Shown here: positions 48,925 through 60,747 of the stretch, piece by piece
How positions within the stretch are numbered: the stretch's first letter is position 1
How the letters are laid out: each line of letters begins with the position of its first letter
Source of the DNA: Sesamum alatum
Taxonomy: Eukaryota; Streptophyta; Magnoliopsida; Lamiales; Pedaliaceae
Direction: 5' to 3'
Length of the DNA: 64,000 nt
Assembly: GCA_034509735.1 (NCBI GenBank)
Contig: JACGWO010000002.1
Location: 48,605,115 to 48,669,114, forward strand
The notes under the pieces: model-generated
The model's database searches: none
What the model was told of the DNA's origin: nothing
The model's input: the letters and a program-made list of their open reading frames with translations, nothing else
Translations under genes and position numbers: made by a program

Positions 48925-49165
48925 GAGTTCAATGCAATTTATCTCCTTATGATATTGCAATGAACAAATTATCCTTCTATGAAGAAAAAAAAAATAATAA
49001 TTTACCTTCATGTATTTTTTAAATAGAGCAATTTACTCCATTTAAAAAAACACGAGGAGGTAAATTGATCATCTTAAAAAACACAGAGAGATAAATTATT
49101 ATTTTATTTTTTATAGAAGAATAATTTACACATTCACAATATCACAGGGGGTTGCTTGCATTTTT
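48925..49165. mobile_element. MITE of the same family, copy 2
   Basis: Left arm 'tgcaatttatctccttatgatattgcaatgaac'; centre 'agcaatttactcc / ggaggtaaattg'; right end 'ggggttgcttgcattttttccc'. It aligns with copy 1 in order. Confidence 0.55.
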
Positions 49166-49309
49166 TCCCTTAATTTTGTCTAATTTGGAGGTACTGCAAG
49201 ATTCCAATCAAGTGGACTATACTATATAGATAAATGTTAAGGACCAGCCCCAAATATATTCTTATGGCCGATTACGGGTTCGGTTCTCTATAAATTTATT
49301 GGCTACAGA

Positions 49310-49548
49310 CTAAAATCATGATAAGTAATTATTATTAACTATGGTTAAATAAAAATCGTGCAAAAACCTAGATTATCCACCATGAAAATTCTTTTTGCCA
49401 TAGTTATGAGCCATAGCAAATGTTTTAGCCACACTCGTAAATACCACGGCCAATAACCGTTGTATGACAGTGGCAAATGACTATTTACTAAGGCTATTTA
49501 TCTTCAACCATGACAATTAACCATAGTTAAATGTAAATTTTTATAGTG
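49310..49548 (-). mobile_element. CACTA-type transposon end
   Basis: Read on the minus strand it begins CACTATAAAAATTTACATT (from 49548). Many short subterminal repeats of the 'ccatagttaa / aactatggtt' type follow, as in CACTA (En/Spm) elements. No second terminus or transposase is in view. Confidence 0.45.
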
Positions 49549-49679
49549 AGTATTATATACTTTGATGTGAGATTATTCATATATTTAATTATTTTAATTT
49601 ATAAATTAATGATCAGGTCATTTTATATAGTAGTAGTCATGCATCGTGGGAAGAATTAATACTAAACAATCATTCTGGT

Positions 49680-50010
49680 ACAATGTATTACATTATTTTT
49701 AAATTATAAATTTTCGTGAATAAATGAAATTCGAATTCAAAATCTCTTTATTTGTTTTGGAATTATAAGCAATAAATTTTATCAATTGAAGTAGAGTGGT
49801 TACAATCGATCCTGTCGAATAACCATATCGAACAGAGACAATTACAACAATCATATCAATAATATCACATAAAATAACACTCAACAACTATTACAATTCA
49901 AATTATATCTACTATACAATAACAACATCATCATACATAGGAGTTCAAACGCATGACCTCTAAGATTATAAAGCCTCGAGTACTTCACCAATCGAGTTAG
50001 ACTTCGTCAG
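49680..50010 (-). mobile_element. tRNA-derived SINE-like repeat, second copy
   Basis: On the minus strand: 'taactcgattggtgaag' (A-box-like), then 'gaggtcatgcgtttgaactcc' (degenerate B-box). After that come 'tgtatagtagata' and 'gatcgattgtaacca', in the same order as at 20160-20405. Confidence 0.45.
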
Positions 50011-50260
50011 CTCGAACTCAAAATCTCTGAAACCAAATCATGAATACAAACAGTACAATTATGAGAGGTTTGTAGAGTCACATGAAAAGATATATATAGT
50101 CCCATAATTAAAGAATAACAATAATAATAATAATGATGTAACTTTAACTTATCCATACAAGTCAAAGATCAAATTATGCTCAACACTTACGCTTGTTATA
50201 AAAACTTCCCTTCAAACTTCAACCTTCCCAAATTGCAAGAAATCAACCCCCCACCCATCC

Positions 50261-50336
50261 TATATATACAAACACCTGCTGTAATCTGTATATATATTGG
50301 TCTAGAGAGAGAGAGAGAAAGAGAGGAGAGAGAGAA
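50261..50336 (+). promoter_or_regulatory. TATA box and GA-repeat leader before the 51-residue ORF
   Basis: TATATATA at 50261 is followed, about 40 bp later, by a (GA)n-rich leader (50303-50336) that ends immediately at an ATG. This core-promoter-like layout supports a real gene. Confidence 0.4.
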
Positions 50337-50337
50337 G

Positions 50338-50493
50338 ATGATAAAAGTTGGGAAAATGGTGGAATTGATGGAAGAGTACAGTTTGATGATAATGGGAAGA
50401 ATGAGAGAGGAGCTCTATTTCCTGCTAAGCCATTCTGCTTCCACTTCTTCTACTCCTCTCCACTCTTCTTCTTCCTTTATTTTGTATTTTTAG
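50338..50493 (+). CDS. Possible small-peptide gene, 51 residues
   Basis: The ORF begins MIKVGKMVELMEEYSLMIMG, continues RMREELYFLLSH, and ends in a Ser-rich tail with FILYF. The first ~30 residues could form an amphipathic helix; there is no signal peptide and no cysteine. The ATG is placed right behind a GA-rich leader and a TATA box, and codon use in the first 35 codons is less AT-biased than in surrounding random frames. I do not recognise the family and assign no function. It could equally be a chance frame in a non-coding transcript. Confidence 0.4.
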   Translation: MIKVGKMVELMEEYSLMIMGRMREELYFLLSHSASTSSTPLHSSSSFILYF

Positions 50494-50499
50494 ACAATA

Positions 50500-52750
50500 T
50501 GTAAACTAAAACCATAATTCCTCCTTTTTTTTTAAAAAAATATATATATATTATAGTTTGCTGAATTACGGAGAATTTTTTTTATTTAATTTGTTTGCTT
50601 GCATGCAGTTTCTGATTATATAATTATTCCATTTATTTTCTACATTTAATTTAATTGTAGAAGTTCATAAATACCTTGGGGTTTGAAGTGGTTCTAATTT
50701 CATAAATGTGCGTATATAGTCTACTTTTAATAGAAGTATTTTTTTTTTTCGATTGTTGATTTAAATCTATTAATGTATTGAATTAGTTTTTAAATTTGAA
50801 TGTATTGAATTATATGTATTAAAGAATGAATCTTATATAAAAAAAAGTTATTGCATATTAATCGATTGTATTTGCTCCTAGTAAAATATATAAATTGCTT
50901 CTGTACGTTAGGGCATTGGGATTGAGCAGTTCAAACTGATATTTCGAGTGCAAATGCAATTTATGTTGCTTGACCTCTTTCGTAATAATCACTTTTGAGA
51001 TTAAGGTCCGTCGAAACTACATTCTAATACAACTTATATATAGTTCTTTGAGTTTGAACGTATCGAATTATATGCTCATTAAATAATTTTTAATTCATTC
51101 ATTAACTAGTGAAATTCGACTTCAATCTGTATTTGTATAATCATATATAAAATTATGGAATCGAACACAATAACTATTTTAAAATCAACTCTATTATACC
51201 AAATTATGCGACTAGGGGCCAAATTGACCTAATCTAGTAATTAAGGGGTTTTTTTTTTTCATTTTTTGTTAAATTTAGATAGTATATTAGTGGTAAATAC
51301 ATAATTCAGAAATTCAATGATGCAATAATTAGGTTTTAATTGGGACATAAAACTCTAACAACTCCCACTTGTGATTGAACCATTTCCCCAAAATGATGAA
51401 ATAATTATAGTTGATTAGGTGTCAAGTCACTCTCTCATCATTGGGTTGAACAATAGTCAAAGCATGACGTACAATCACATCATATTCTCTAAGGTTGTGT
51501 TTGAATGAATTTCAAATTTCTTGCTTTTTTTTAAAAAAAAGAAATTCATACACCCAACACACTCATGTACTCGTACATTTAAACATAAAATATTTCGTAA
51601 AAAATTTTGAGCCTAAACCAATTAGTTGTTCCCCATAAACATTTCTTCGATCGTTTTTATAAATCTAAATACTTGTATCCAAATATAACATTATATAAGA
51701 ATAAATTAAACGACAAATTTAAAAAGAAATATTTGACCTAACAATCTCCGATACTTGCAAGTTGCATCATCTGAAACATATCATTGATTTTTAATATATT
51801 CTTTTTTCAATTTAAATATGAATTTTCATTTGTTAAATACTCTCGAACTTGTGTTTTTAGCTAGAAGAACTGATTTTAACTTAATTTTTTTTGTAAAAAA
51901 AAGGCATTGGCCCTGTGTAAAAATGTATATTAATTTAAAATGAATAAGGTTACAATTTCAAATTCCTAATCATGCAACTCTTTTTTTTAAGAGCTTATAA
52001 GTTTATAAAATTTTATGTTTAAAATTTATAATTTCTTTTTTTTTTAAAAAATTATTAAACACTTTTCCTCCGAAATTTGTAAGATGTTTTAAAGAATTTA
52101 TAAGCTGACCCGAACACCCTCTAAGTTAAAGACTATTGAAAAGGACATAAACTAATTTGAAGCTGAATTTAAAAGTCAAGATTAAAAAATATATAATTAT
52201 GAGGGATCTAAGTGCAATCAACCTCAATCATAACTACTAATTAAAGTGCAACAAATTTCAGTATCCATTTACTGAGTTTTCACTCAATATAATGATCATG
52301 GCAATTCTAGAATAAAGAGATCTCAAAGAATGTCCTAGTGCTTTATGTAGTGTATATTTCAATTGATGTATTTAAAATTAAAAAGGAAGAATTTGAAAAA
52401 AGAATTTCAAACAACTTTATATGAAAAAAATCTGAAACCCATCATTATTTATCAAAATATAATTGAAGGATTTCGAATCCTGGGAATTTAAAATGACCCA
52501 ACTAGGAGGAGATTGCCAAGCAAGGGACATCCTAGAAAACTAGACATTCCCTTTAAGTAAATTTCAAGAACAATAAGGGCTAACATTCTATTTCTAACAG
52601 TTTAAACTTTTAAATGACGTAGTCGTTTAACATGGTATTGAATCCAGTCCAAATAAGAGATTTTGGGTTTGAATCTCATTGTCTCCCACTTCTAAAGAAA
52701 AGTTTCACATGCGCAATTTGCACGTGAGGAGAATTTTATTTAAGATACTA
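50500..52750. other. AT-rich intergenic region
   Basis: I see no gene, RNA or well-preserved element. Several T and A homopolymer runs are present. Confidence 0.45.
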
Positions 52751-52756
52751 ATATTA

Positions 52757-53197
<441 letters not shown>

Positions 53198-53309
53198 TTA
53201 AACAAAGTAAACTGCTATTACAGAAATAGAATCATCACAAAGGCAGAAAACTATGCTCTACGCAGCTGCTCAGGAACATTATTAGCCAGTATCACAAAAT
53301 GTTTTTATT

Positions 53310-53470
53310 GATCAAAATCAATTGGGCCCTAATTATAGGGACTAAGCCCAAATGCCCTCCTTTATTTGGGCCCCAGGAAACATCATGCTCAGATTCCCCT
53401 CCTCATCTTGCTCTCACTAGGACTCCATGAAGCCCACCCCAGGCCCATCCCTAGAAGTCCTAAAAATAGG
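53310..53470. promoter_or_regulatory. Cluster of TGGGCC/GCCCA motifs without an obvious gene
   Basis: TTGGGCCCTAA, AAGCCCAAA, TTTGGGCCCC, GAAGCCCACC and AGGCCCATCC lie within 150 bp. This looks like a site II-type promoter. It lies ~450 bp upstream (minus-strand sense) of the NAC-alpha exon. It might be a relic of that gene's promoter or unrelated. Confidence 0.3.
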
Positions 53471-53479
53471 ATTTCCTTA

Positions 53480-54288
53480 ACCTTTCAAAAGACCCTAAAC
53501 TCAAATTTAACAATGCTTGACGAGACAAAGATAAAAAGTTGTTATTAATGTATAATTAATATGAATTGTTTGAATTTAATAACTGTTATCAATTATGATT
53601 TGTTTGGATTGCTACGAACAATTTATTAGTACGTGAATTTTTATTTTTTTTTGACTTGAGTATTTGAGATGGACAATGAAATCATTTTATTTACAATTGA
53701 TGATAAATTTTTTTATTTTTATTTTATGGAACAATTAATTTTTTTTAAAAAAAAAACCAATCCTACCAAATTAGACCTGTCAAATAGGTTTTGTAGCAAG
53801 ACGTGGCGAGTCCAAGTCCTTTATGGAGTTGGTGGAGCAGTACTGAATCCATCCCAACTCGCCTCGTGTCCATCTCATTGCCATCTTTACAAACTCACAT
53901 ATATTACGCAACACAAATGACACAATTATGAATTATTATCTAAAGTCGTGAATCACCAACCCCTCTCAAGGTGGGTCCCCTCATCACTTATTCATGATTG
54001 AAATTTTTTAATTCAAATTAGATTTAATCAAATTTAAATAAATTATATAAGAAATATAACACATTTGTCGTACGTTTAATGTATAATTTTTAAAAAATAT
54101 TAATAAATTATATGATAAGTATATAACAGTTACTCTGTAATTAATTTAATTCAATCAAACTTGATTGGAGTAAGAATTTTCATTCCTTTCTCCTCCGCGA
54201 TCAAGCTTTCGCTTAAAACGCTGACCAGCATATTGAACTTTACCAGTATCTCTCTCGTTCCATCAAAAACTCAATACCCGCTGCTTCA
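53480..54288 (+). other. Region upstream of the O-methyltransferase gene
   Basis: AT-rich, with no gene. The last ~100 bases before 54289 look like a leader ('tttctcctccgcgatcaagctttcgc'). The frame 53669-53920 has no recognisable content. Confidence 0.4.
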
Positions 54289-57200
54289 ATGGCGGATCAG
54301 TCCGAGGAGGAGGCTTTCTTATTCGCCATGGAGCTAGCTTCTGCTTCTGTGCTCCCGATGGTACTGAAATCCGCCATAGAACTGGATCTTCTCGAGCTGA
54401 TTAAAAAAGCTGGCCCAGGAGCTTCTGCTTCTCCTTCCGAACTCGCAGCCCAACTTCCAACTAAAAACCCCGACGCAGCTACCATGATAGATAGGATGCT
54501 CCGCCTCCTGGTGGCGCACTCCGTCCTCCACTGCAGCCTGAAACCGCTGCCGGACGGCGGCGTTGAGCGGCGCTACTCTCTGGCGCCGGTCTGCAAGTTT
54601 TTGACCAGGAATGAGGAAGGGATTTCTATGGCCCCTGCTCTCGTCATGTTTCAGGACAAGGTTTTCATGGAATCCTGGTAACTGCTGTGTTGATCAACTC
54701 ATAGATTAGATAACGATCCGCAATTTTTTTTAATTATTATTTTAAATTCTATTTCATCTTTTTAATTATATTAATATAAAAAAAATATCATCCAAACAAA
54801 CGATTGTTAATAACATTTAAAAAAAATACTCTTCAATTAATAAAATAACTAACTTATTCAACTTTCATATTTTATATTAACTGGTTAATTATTTTATTTT
54901 ATTTTGTTTAATTAATATGTTGGTTTATATATTTTACTTTTATTTATAATAATACATTTTAAAATGCGAAAGAATATTTATTATATGCACACAGGATGAT
55001 GTGCCATAATGTTTATCAGTTTTAATCTATTATTTATTTATTTTGATTAATATATATTTTTTAAATTTAAGGATAATCACAATTACGACTCTAATATAAA
55101 GTCTATATACACCCATCAGAAACGTCAACATCATTTACACAAATTATCCATTTTTTTAAAAACATTACACATACACTCCTAAAAAATATCTATATCATTA
55201 CACAAACTACCTTCTTTTTTATATTATCATTGTTAGATGTTGTTTCTGTAATTATGTAAAATACATGAATGATTTGTGTAAACAAACTATAAATTAGGGG
55301 ATATAAATGTAACTCTCCCTTTATACTATGTATACACAAAGAATATGTATTGTTTATTTATAATCCACAATACTATCTGCAAATTAAAATCAAGAAGATG
55401 ACAACAAAATTGCACTTTTGACCCATAAGACAGAGAAATTTACACTTTTGGTCCTATAATTAACGAAATCAATATTTTTGGTCTCATATGATTAGACTAT
55501 GTCATCAATGTGGTCCCAGAGCCCATCAGATTTGATTCCACAAGATTAGTGCATGAGACCATATCTGAAATATTTTTAATTATAGTACCAAAAATATTAA
55601 CCTAGTAAAGCATAGGATCAAAATATAAATCCTTTTGTCCTATGATACTAAAAGTGACCTGTTCAACATTTCGATTTTTTTCCCAATAGGTATCATCTAA
55701 AAGATGCAGTTCTGGCGGGAGGAATCCCATTCAACAGAGCCTACGGCATGAGTGCTTTTGAGTACCTAGCGACGGACCCACGATTCAACAAGATTTTCAA
55801 CCAGGCTGTGTCCGAACAATCGACCATTTTCATGAAGCAGATACTTGAAAAATACAAAGGATTTGAGGGGGTGAAGTCACTGGTTGATGTTGGTGGTGGC
55901 ATCGGAGCTTCACTTAAGATGATCCTATCCAAGTATCCCTCCATTAAAGCCATCAACTTTGACTTGCCCCATGTCATTCAAGATGCTCCGTCTTATCCGG
56001 GTATTTTCACAAATTTACCGCTTTACACTTATATAGGAAAATTCTTACTCAAACAGAGCAAGTTTGATACACTTGTCATGTGATTGGTCATTTTTTTTGA
56101 ACTGTAAATCAATTATATAAGTGTATTGCACCTAGCATATAATTTATTCAAGTCCGACCGAACTTGATTTGGTTAGAATTTTCCACACTTAGGTTATTGA
56201 AGTCGTAGTTGTGATTACAAGTGCACTACCTATTCAACTCTGAAATCTTACATAATCGCTCTTTGAGATACATTATACTAGCATCCCCTTAGGGTGTATA
56301 CCAAGGGTGAGACATATTTGTGTAACTAAACCTAATCTTAATATGATTCTATATAATTTACCTTTAAATTTAGAGATAATTATGAAAAAATTTAAATAAA
56401 TAATACAAAAAAAAAAATTAACGAAATGGGATAAAAATACCCGATTTAATTATTTAGGCGAAACCGAGATATAATATCCCGATTTCAACTTTATAATTAT
56501 TAAAAAGCACAGAAATCGAGATAAAAGACCCTGACTTCCGTGCCAAGTCAGAAACCGGTATAATAATTACCGGCTTCTGACTGTATGGGGAACCACACAT
56601 TATGTGTGGTTCCCATACATGGATGGGTGTGCAAGAACCGCGTTCTTGCACACCCAAATGGGTTTTATTTTATTTTTCTAATTATTAATTGATTTTTGAT
56701 TTATTATTATTAATATTATTTTTAATAAATATAATGTAATATATAGTTAAAATAATTTTAAATTATAGTATTTTTGTAATTTTTTTATTTAATTTTATAA
56801 TTATTAATATATTAGTGATTTTATTGTGTGATTTTATTGAGGTAATAACATCAATTATTTTTTTAATAGTACAATCATATTTCGAACAACTATTTAAAAA
56901 AAATATGGTTGTTACTTTAATGTAAGAAACCTCTCACTGGGTATTTTAATAAAAAATAAAATTATTATTTTTAAATTAAAAATACATTCCATTAATATTT
57001 AAAAATAAATACTTGGTGTCATTAATTCAAGTAAAGTTTTGCAGTTAATGTCAATTTGTCTGAAGTCGGTATTTGAGATACCGGTTTCGCCTATTTTTCT
57101 AAAAAATTCCAAATGATGCTATTTTGGTAAAGTTAATTTTAATTTTTATTAAAATACACAGTGAGAGGTTTCTTACGTTAAAAAATAAAGAGCAAGATGG

Positions 57201-60200
57201 ACAATTTCAGGCATTTGGTTAAAAATTACAAAACTCAGGGGGTAATTACATAAAAAGAAGGGATATTCATAATTATGTCAAACCTCAGAAGAGATCATTG
57301 TAATCCACCCTAATCATATTGCTTGATTTTACTCGAAGTAACGACAATATTTTTTTTAAAATAATTGTCTGAAATATGATTGTACTATTAAAACCGCGTT
57401 ATTATTTTAAAAAATAATTGATGTTATTACCTCAGTAAAATCACACAATAAAGCCACTGATATATTAATAATTATAAAATTAAATAAAAAAATTACAGAA
57501 ATATTGCAATTTAAATTTATTTTAATTATATATTACATTATATTTATTAAAAATAATATTAATAATAATAAATTAAAAATTAATTGATAATTAAAAAAAA
57601 TAAAAAATAAAACCCATTTGGGTGTGCAAGAACTGCGCTGGTTCTTGCACACCCATCCACACATGGGGAACCGTGTGGTTCCCCATACAGTCAGAAGCCG
57701 GTATTTATTATATCGGCTTCTGATTTGGCACGAAAGCCGGACCCCGGCTTCTGTGCCTTTTAATAATTATAAGGCTGAAACTGAGATAATATATCTCGAG
57801 TTCGCTTAAATAATTAAATGGGGTATTTTTACTCCATTTTGTTAAATTTTTTTTTGTATTATTTATTTAAATTTTTCATAATTATGTCTACACCCTTTAT
57901 CTTATGGTCTATTTACATAAATTATCACTGTCTTTTGGAAAATTACATATAACGCATTAGAAACGTCAATATAATATATACAAATCATCTTTACTTTTGA
58001 GAAAATTACACATATACTTTTCCAAAATGTCTACAATGTTACACAAAGAAATTATCTATACTTTTTGGGTGGTTAGGATGATATGAATGAATTGTGTAAA
58101 TAGATTATAAATTAGGCGGTGTGAATATAATTATTATTTTATAAGTAATTTTGGTGTCCATGCTTCGTCTGAATATATTCTTTAATTTTGAATGTAATAT
58201 GAAAATATTAATGTATTTGATTGATATATTAAATACTGTGATAAATTTTATTTTACTTACAAAAGAAAGAAGTTTGGAAACTTTTGCAGGAGTGGAGCAT
58301 GTTGGCGGCGACATGTTTGCTAGCGTGCCCAAAGCCGATGCGATTTTTATGAAGGTGAATTTCAATATTTTCAATATTAAATTCTTTAATGTTACCTTAA
58401 ATTTGGGTTTAATATAATTTATTTTTCTGTGTTATTTAAAATAGAACAATTTATCTTTTGATAGGAAGATAAATTGATCAATATAAATTAAATATAAAAA
58501 AATAAATTAATTTAATTTAAAAAATATAAAAAATAAATTATTATTTTATTTTTTATAAAAATAATTTATTTATTTATAATATTATAGGGGTTGTTTGCAC
58601 TTTTTTCCCTTAGGTTCTTCGTACTTTTTTTTTATAGAATTTATGTTTAGTTTTGAGAAGTCTATATTTGTGTCGGACAAAATGGAGTTGTCGTAATCTG
58701 AAGGAGCAGGAGTTTTGTCCTGCCATTTTTGGCGGCTGTCAAAGTTGATTTTGCATCAGCCACGTCTATAATAATTTAATAATTCTAATAGCACCTACCC
58801 TGCTATTAACGCCTGGTACATAGAATGTATTGATTAGTTAGTTAAACTTTATTGATTTATTTAAATTAAAAAAATTAATTTTATTTTTAATTAATTTATT
58901 ATAAATCAAATAAATATTTTTTTATCAACCATAAAGGGTCTACATGTAATAACACATAATCTTAAGGGAGGATGGCGTAATTATTCCTTTTATTTATTTC
59001 ACATATAATACACAATATTAATATTTTTTTTATATTACAATAAAGATATTAGAATAGTTTATATACATTTTAATGCATATATAAGTAAGACGTATTTCAA
59101 AAGTTTAATATTTAAAAGCCTTAAATAAATTATAAGAAAAAGTAACCCTTTATTAATATTATTGTATCATATTTATAAAGTTATTGCTAGTATTAGTTAA
59201 AAGATAAATATTTTATAATATTTTAAATCGGGTCTAATCTCTTAGATCTCAGGTTTCAGACTTGAGTCTAAGATTATTTTAGCGGGTCAAATTTTTGAGT
59301 TTAGACAAACACTCCCCAAACCGAATGGTTGGCATCCCTACAAACCAAAAACTTTTCTAGTATATATCTATGCTATATTAAAGTTCGTAAGGGGTGAATT
59401 TGGTCATATAGACTTAGGTCCCGTTGATTTTTATATATTAGTTTGAATAAGAAAATTAATGTAATTTATTACAATATTTATTTTAAAGTATGAAGGTTCG
59501 GTATAAAATCAAATCTATGTACTAATAACTATTTAAGTTGCATAATTCATCCCACATTTGGAGGTGGTCCTCATTTTAATTCTGAATAAGAAAATTAATA
59601 TAATTTATTACAATATTTATTTTGAAGTCTGGAGGTTCGGTGTAAAATCAAATCCATATACTAATAACTGTTCAAGTTGCATAACTCATCCCACATTTGG
59701 AGGTGGTCCTCATTTTAATTGTTCATTCTACACTTAGAGAAATATTTTTGTCTATTAAAATTGGTCTTAAATGGTTCATAGGTAATCCAAAAGCATGTGT
59801 ATCCATCAAAGTTAACACTTCATGGAATTTATCTTGTTGTGGTACAACATGCAAGTGAACACCCTACAATTTATATTATTTTTTAATTAAAAATAATTTC
59901 ATTACTCATTTAATCCGATAATAAACGCCAAACGGGGCCTTATAGTCTTGCCTAACTACTTCTCTATAATTTCTTTTATTTATAAAAAGAATCACATGAT
60001 TTTTTCCTCCCTCAAGTGTAATATTTTTGTCTTTTTTTACCGGAAATTTTCACAAACTCAATATTTAGTTTTGTATTCAAATTCAGTCAAGTGAGTATAT
60101 AGTTTACTTTTAATAATAGTGTTTTATTTCGTTATTTATTTTAAATATATTTCTTGATTTAGAAATATGATGTACATAATGTGTATTTGAGTTTGAATGA

Positions 60201-60602
60201 ACTGAATGATATAATTTGAATGAAATCTTATAAAATATATTTGGAGAGACAGAATTACCCTTTTGCAACTTTAAAGATATGACATTACGATTTTGCCCAT
60301 GACAGTGGATTTGCCACTGTTGGAGCGACGCGCACTGCGAGAAGCTGCTGAAGAACTGCTATGAAGCACTTCCGGAGTATGGAAAAGTGATCATAGCCGA
60401 CAGCATTCTCCCGGAGGACCCGAGCAGCAGGCCGGCTGTTAGGCAGGCGGCGGACGGCGACGTCATCATGTTAGCCGTTAACCCGGGTGGGAAGGAGAGG
60501 TCAGAAAAGGAATTTCAGGCCTTGGCTCAATACGCAGGCTTCAGAGAAGTCAGAAAAGTTTGTTGTGCTTTCAGTATTTGGATCATCGAATTTCATAAAT
60601 GA
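54289..60602 (+). CDS. COMT-type SAM-dependent O-methyltransferase
   Basis: Four exons: 54289-54677, 55690-56000, 58290-58354 and 60306-60602, all GT-AG and in phase; 353 residues, near the ~360 of the family. The N-terminal dimerisation domain spans ~1-125. The SAM site is [13 protein letters not shown] (~189-201) with [10 protein letters not shown] and [10 protein letters not shown] after it. Catalytic His259 lies in WICHCWSD, and [12 protein letters not shown] follows. Compared with alfalfa COMT (offset 10), the catalytic His269 and Glu329 are kept. Asp270 is Cys260, Glu297 is Asp287, Asn131 is Phe121, Leu136 is Phe126 and His183 is Gln173. This suggests a different phenolic substrate from caffeic acid. 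Introns of 1.0, 2.3 and 2.0 kb, unusually long for this family, are filled with repeats. No stop or frameshift is seen, so it may be active; expression is unknown. Confidence 0.9.
54720..55030 (+). mobile_element. Degraded Helitron-like copy in O-methyltransferase intron 1
   Basis: 'ttggtttatatattttac', 'atacattttaaaatg' and 'tttattatatgcacacagga' match the 3' half of elements 2 and 3. The terminal CTAG is lost. Confidence 0.4.
55400..55680. mobile_element. Inverted-repeat MITE in O-methyltransferase intron 1
   Basis: The left arm ('acttttgacccata', 'acttttggtcctata', 'tatttttggtctcat') and right arm ('agtaccaaaaatatt', 'cataggatcaaaa', 'tactaaaagtga') are complementary. The centre shares 'cacaagattagtgcatgagacc' with the repeats at ~22555 and ~26295. 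Confidence 0.5.
56373..57887. mobile_element. Large foldback element in O-methyltransferase intron 2
   Basis: The arms at about 56373-56957 and 57139-57887 are inverted copies of each other. Landmarks occur in mirrored order: 'ggtgtgcaagaac', 'ggggaaccac', 'cggcttctgactgt', 'aataatattaat', 'aggtaataacatcaatta' and 'gtaagaaacctctcactg'. The right arm carries an extra ~150 bp (57185-57335) that resembles the end of another MITE. No coding is seen; the open frames at 56454-56657 minus and 57618-57809 plus are mirror images of each other. Confidence 0.75.
58420..58612. mobile_element. MITE, 'tgcaattattcctcctta' family, copy 3 (degraded)
   Basis: Centre 'agaacaatttatc' and 'gataaattgatcaat', right end 'ggggttgtttgcacttttttccctta'. 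It aligns with copies 1 and 2. It sits in O-methyltransferase intron 3. Confidence 0.45.
59417..59939. mobile_element. PIF/Harbinger-like MITE with TTA target duplication
   Basis: It starts GGTCCCGTTGA and ends AACGGGGCC (inverted-repeat ends of the GGCCCCGTTTGG type), flanked by TTA on both sides (59414-59416, 59940-59942). It carries an internal direct duplication. It lies in O-methyltransferase intron 3. Confidence 0.6.
59445..59722. repeat. 139-bp direct tandem duplication inside the MITE
   Basis: Unit 1 (59445-59583) and unit 2 (59584-59722) both run from GAATAAGAAAATTAAT to GGAGGTGGTCCTCATTTTAA. They differ at a few positions. Confidence 0.75.
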
Positions 60603-60747
60603 GTATCAGAGGCTTTTGTTTGGGCTGCGTTCGGAGTTTCATGAGCCCGTTGGGCCCGTTTCAGGTTGCTTCCTTAATAAAGCGTTATTACTTAATTTTG
60701 TTTAATCTAATTAAGTTGTTATGGAGAAATGAATGTAATAAATCATA

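Larger units (their letters stand above)
47490..49680. other. Intergenic AT-rich DNA with MITEs and a CACTA end
   Basis: No gene is seen. The individual elements are listed separately. A GC-richer patch at 48350-48550 ('cggtacgcagaatatttctccggcccaccc') has no frame or motif I recognise. Confidence 0.45.

Noticed and set aside
57618..57809. Small ORFs MGVQE... in both arms of the foldback
   Set aside because: The same motif is read from each arm in opposite directions; these are mirror images of repeat DNA, not genes.
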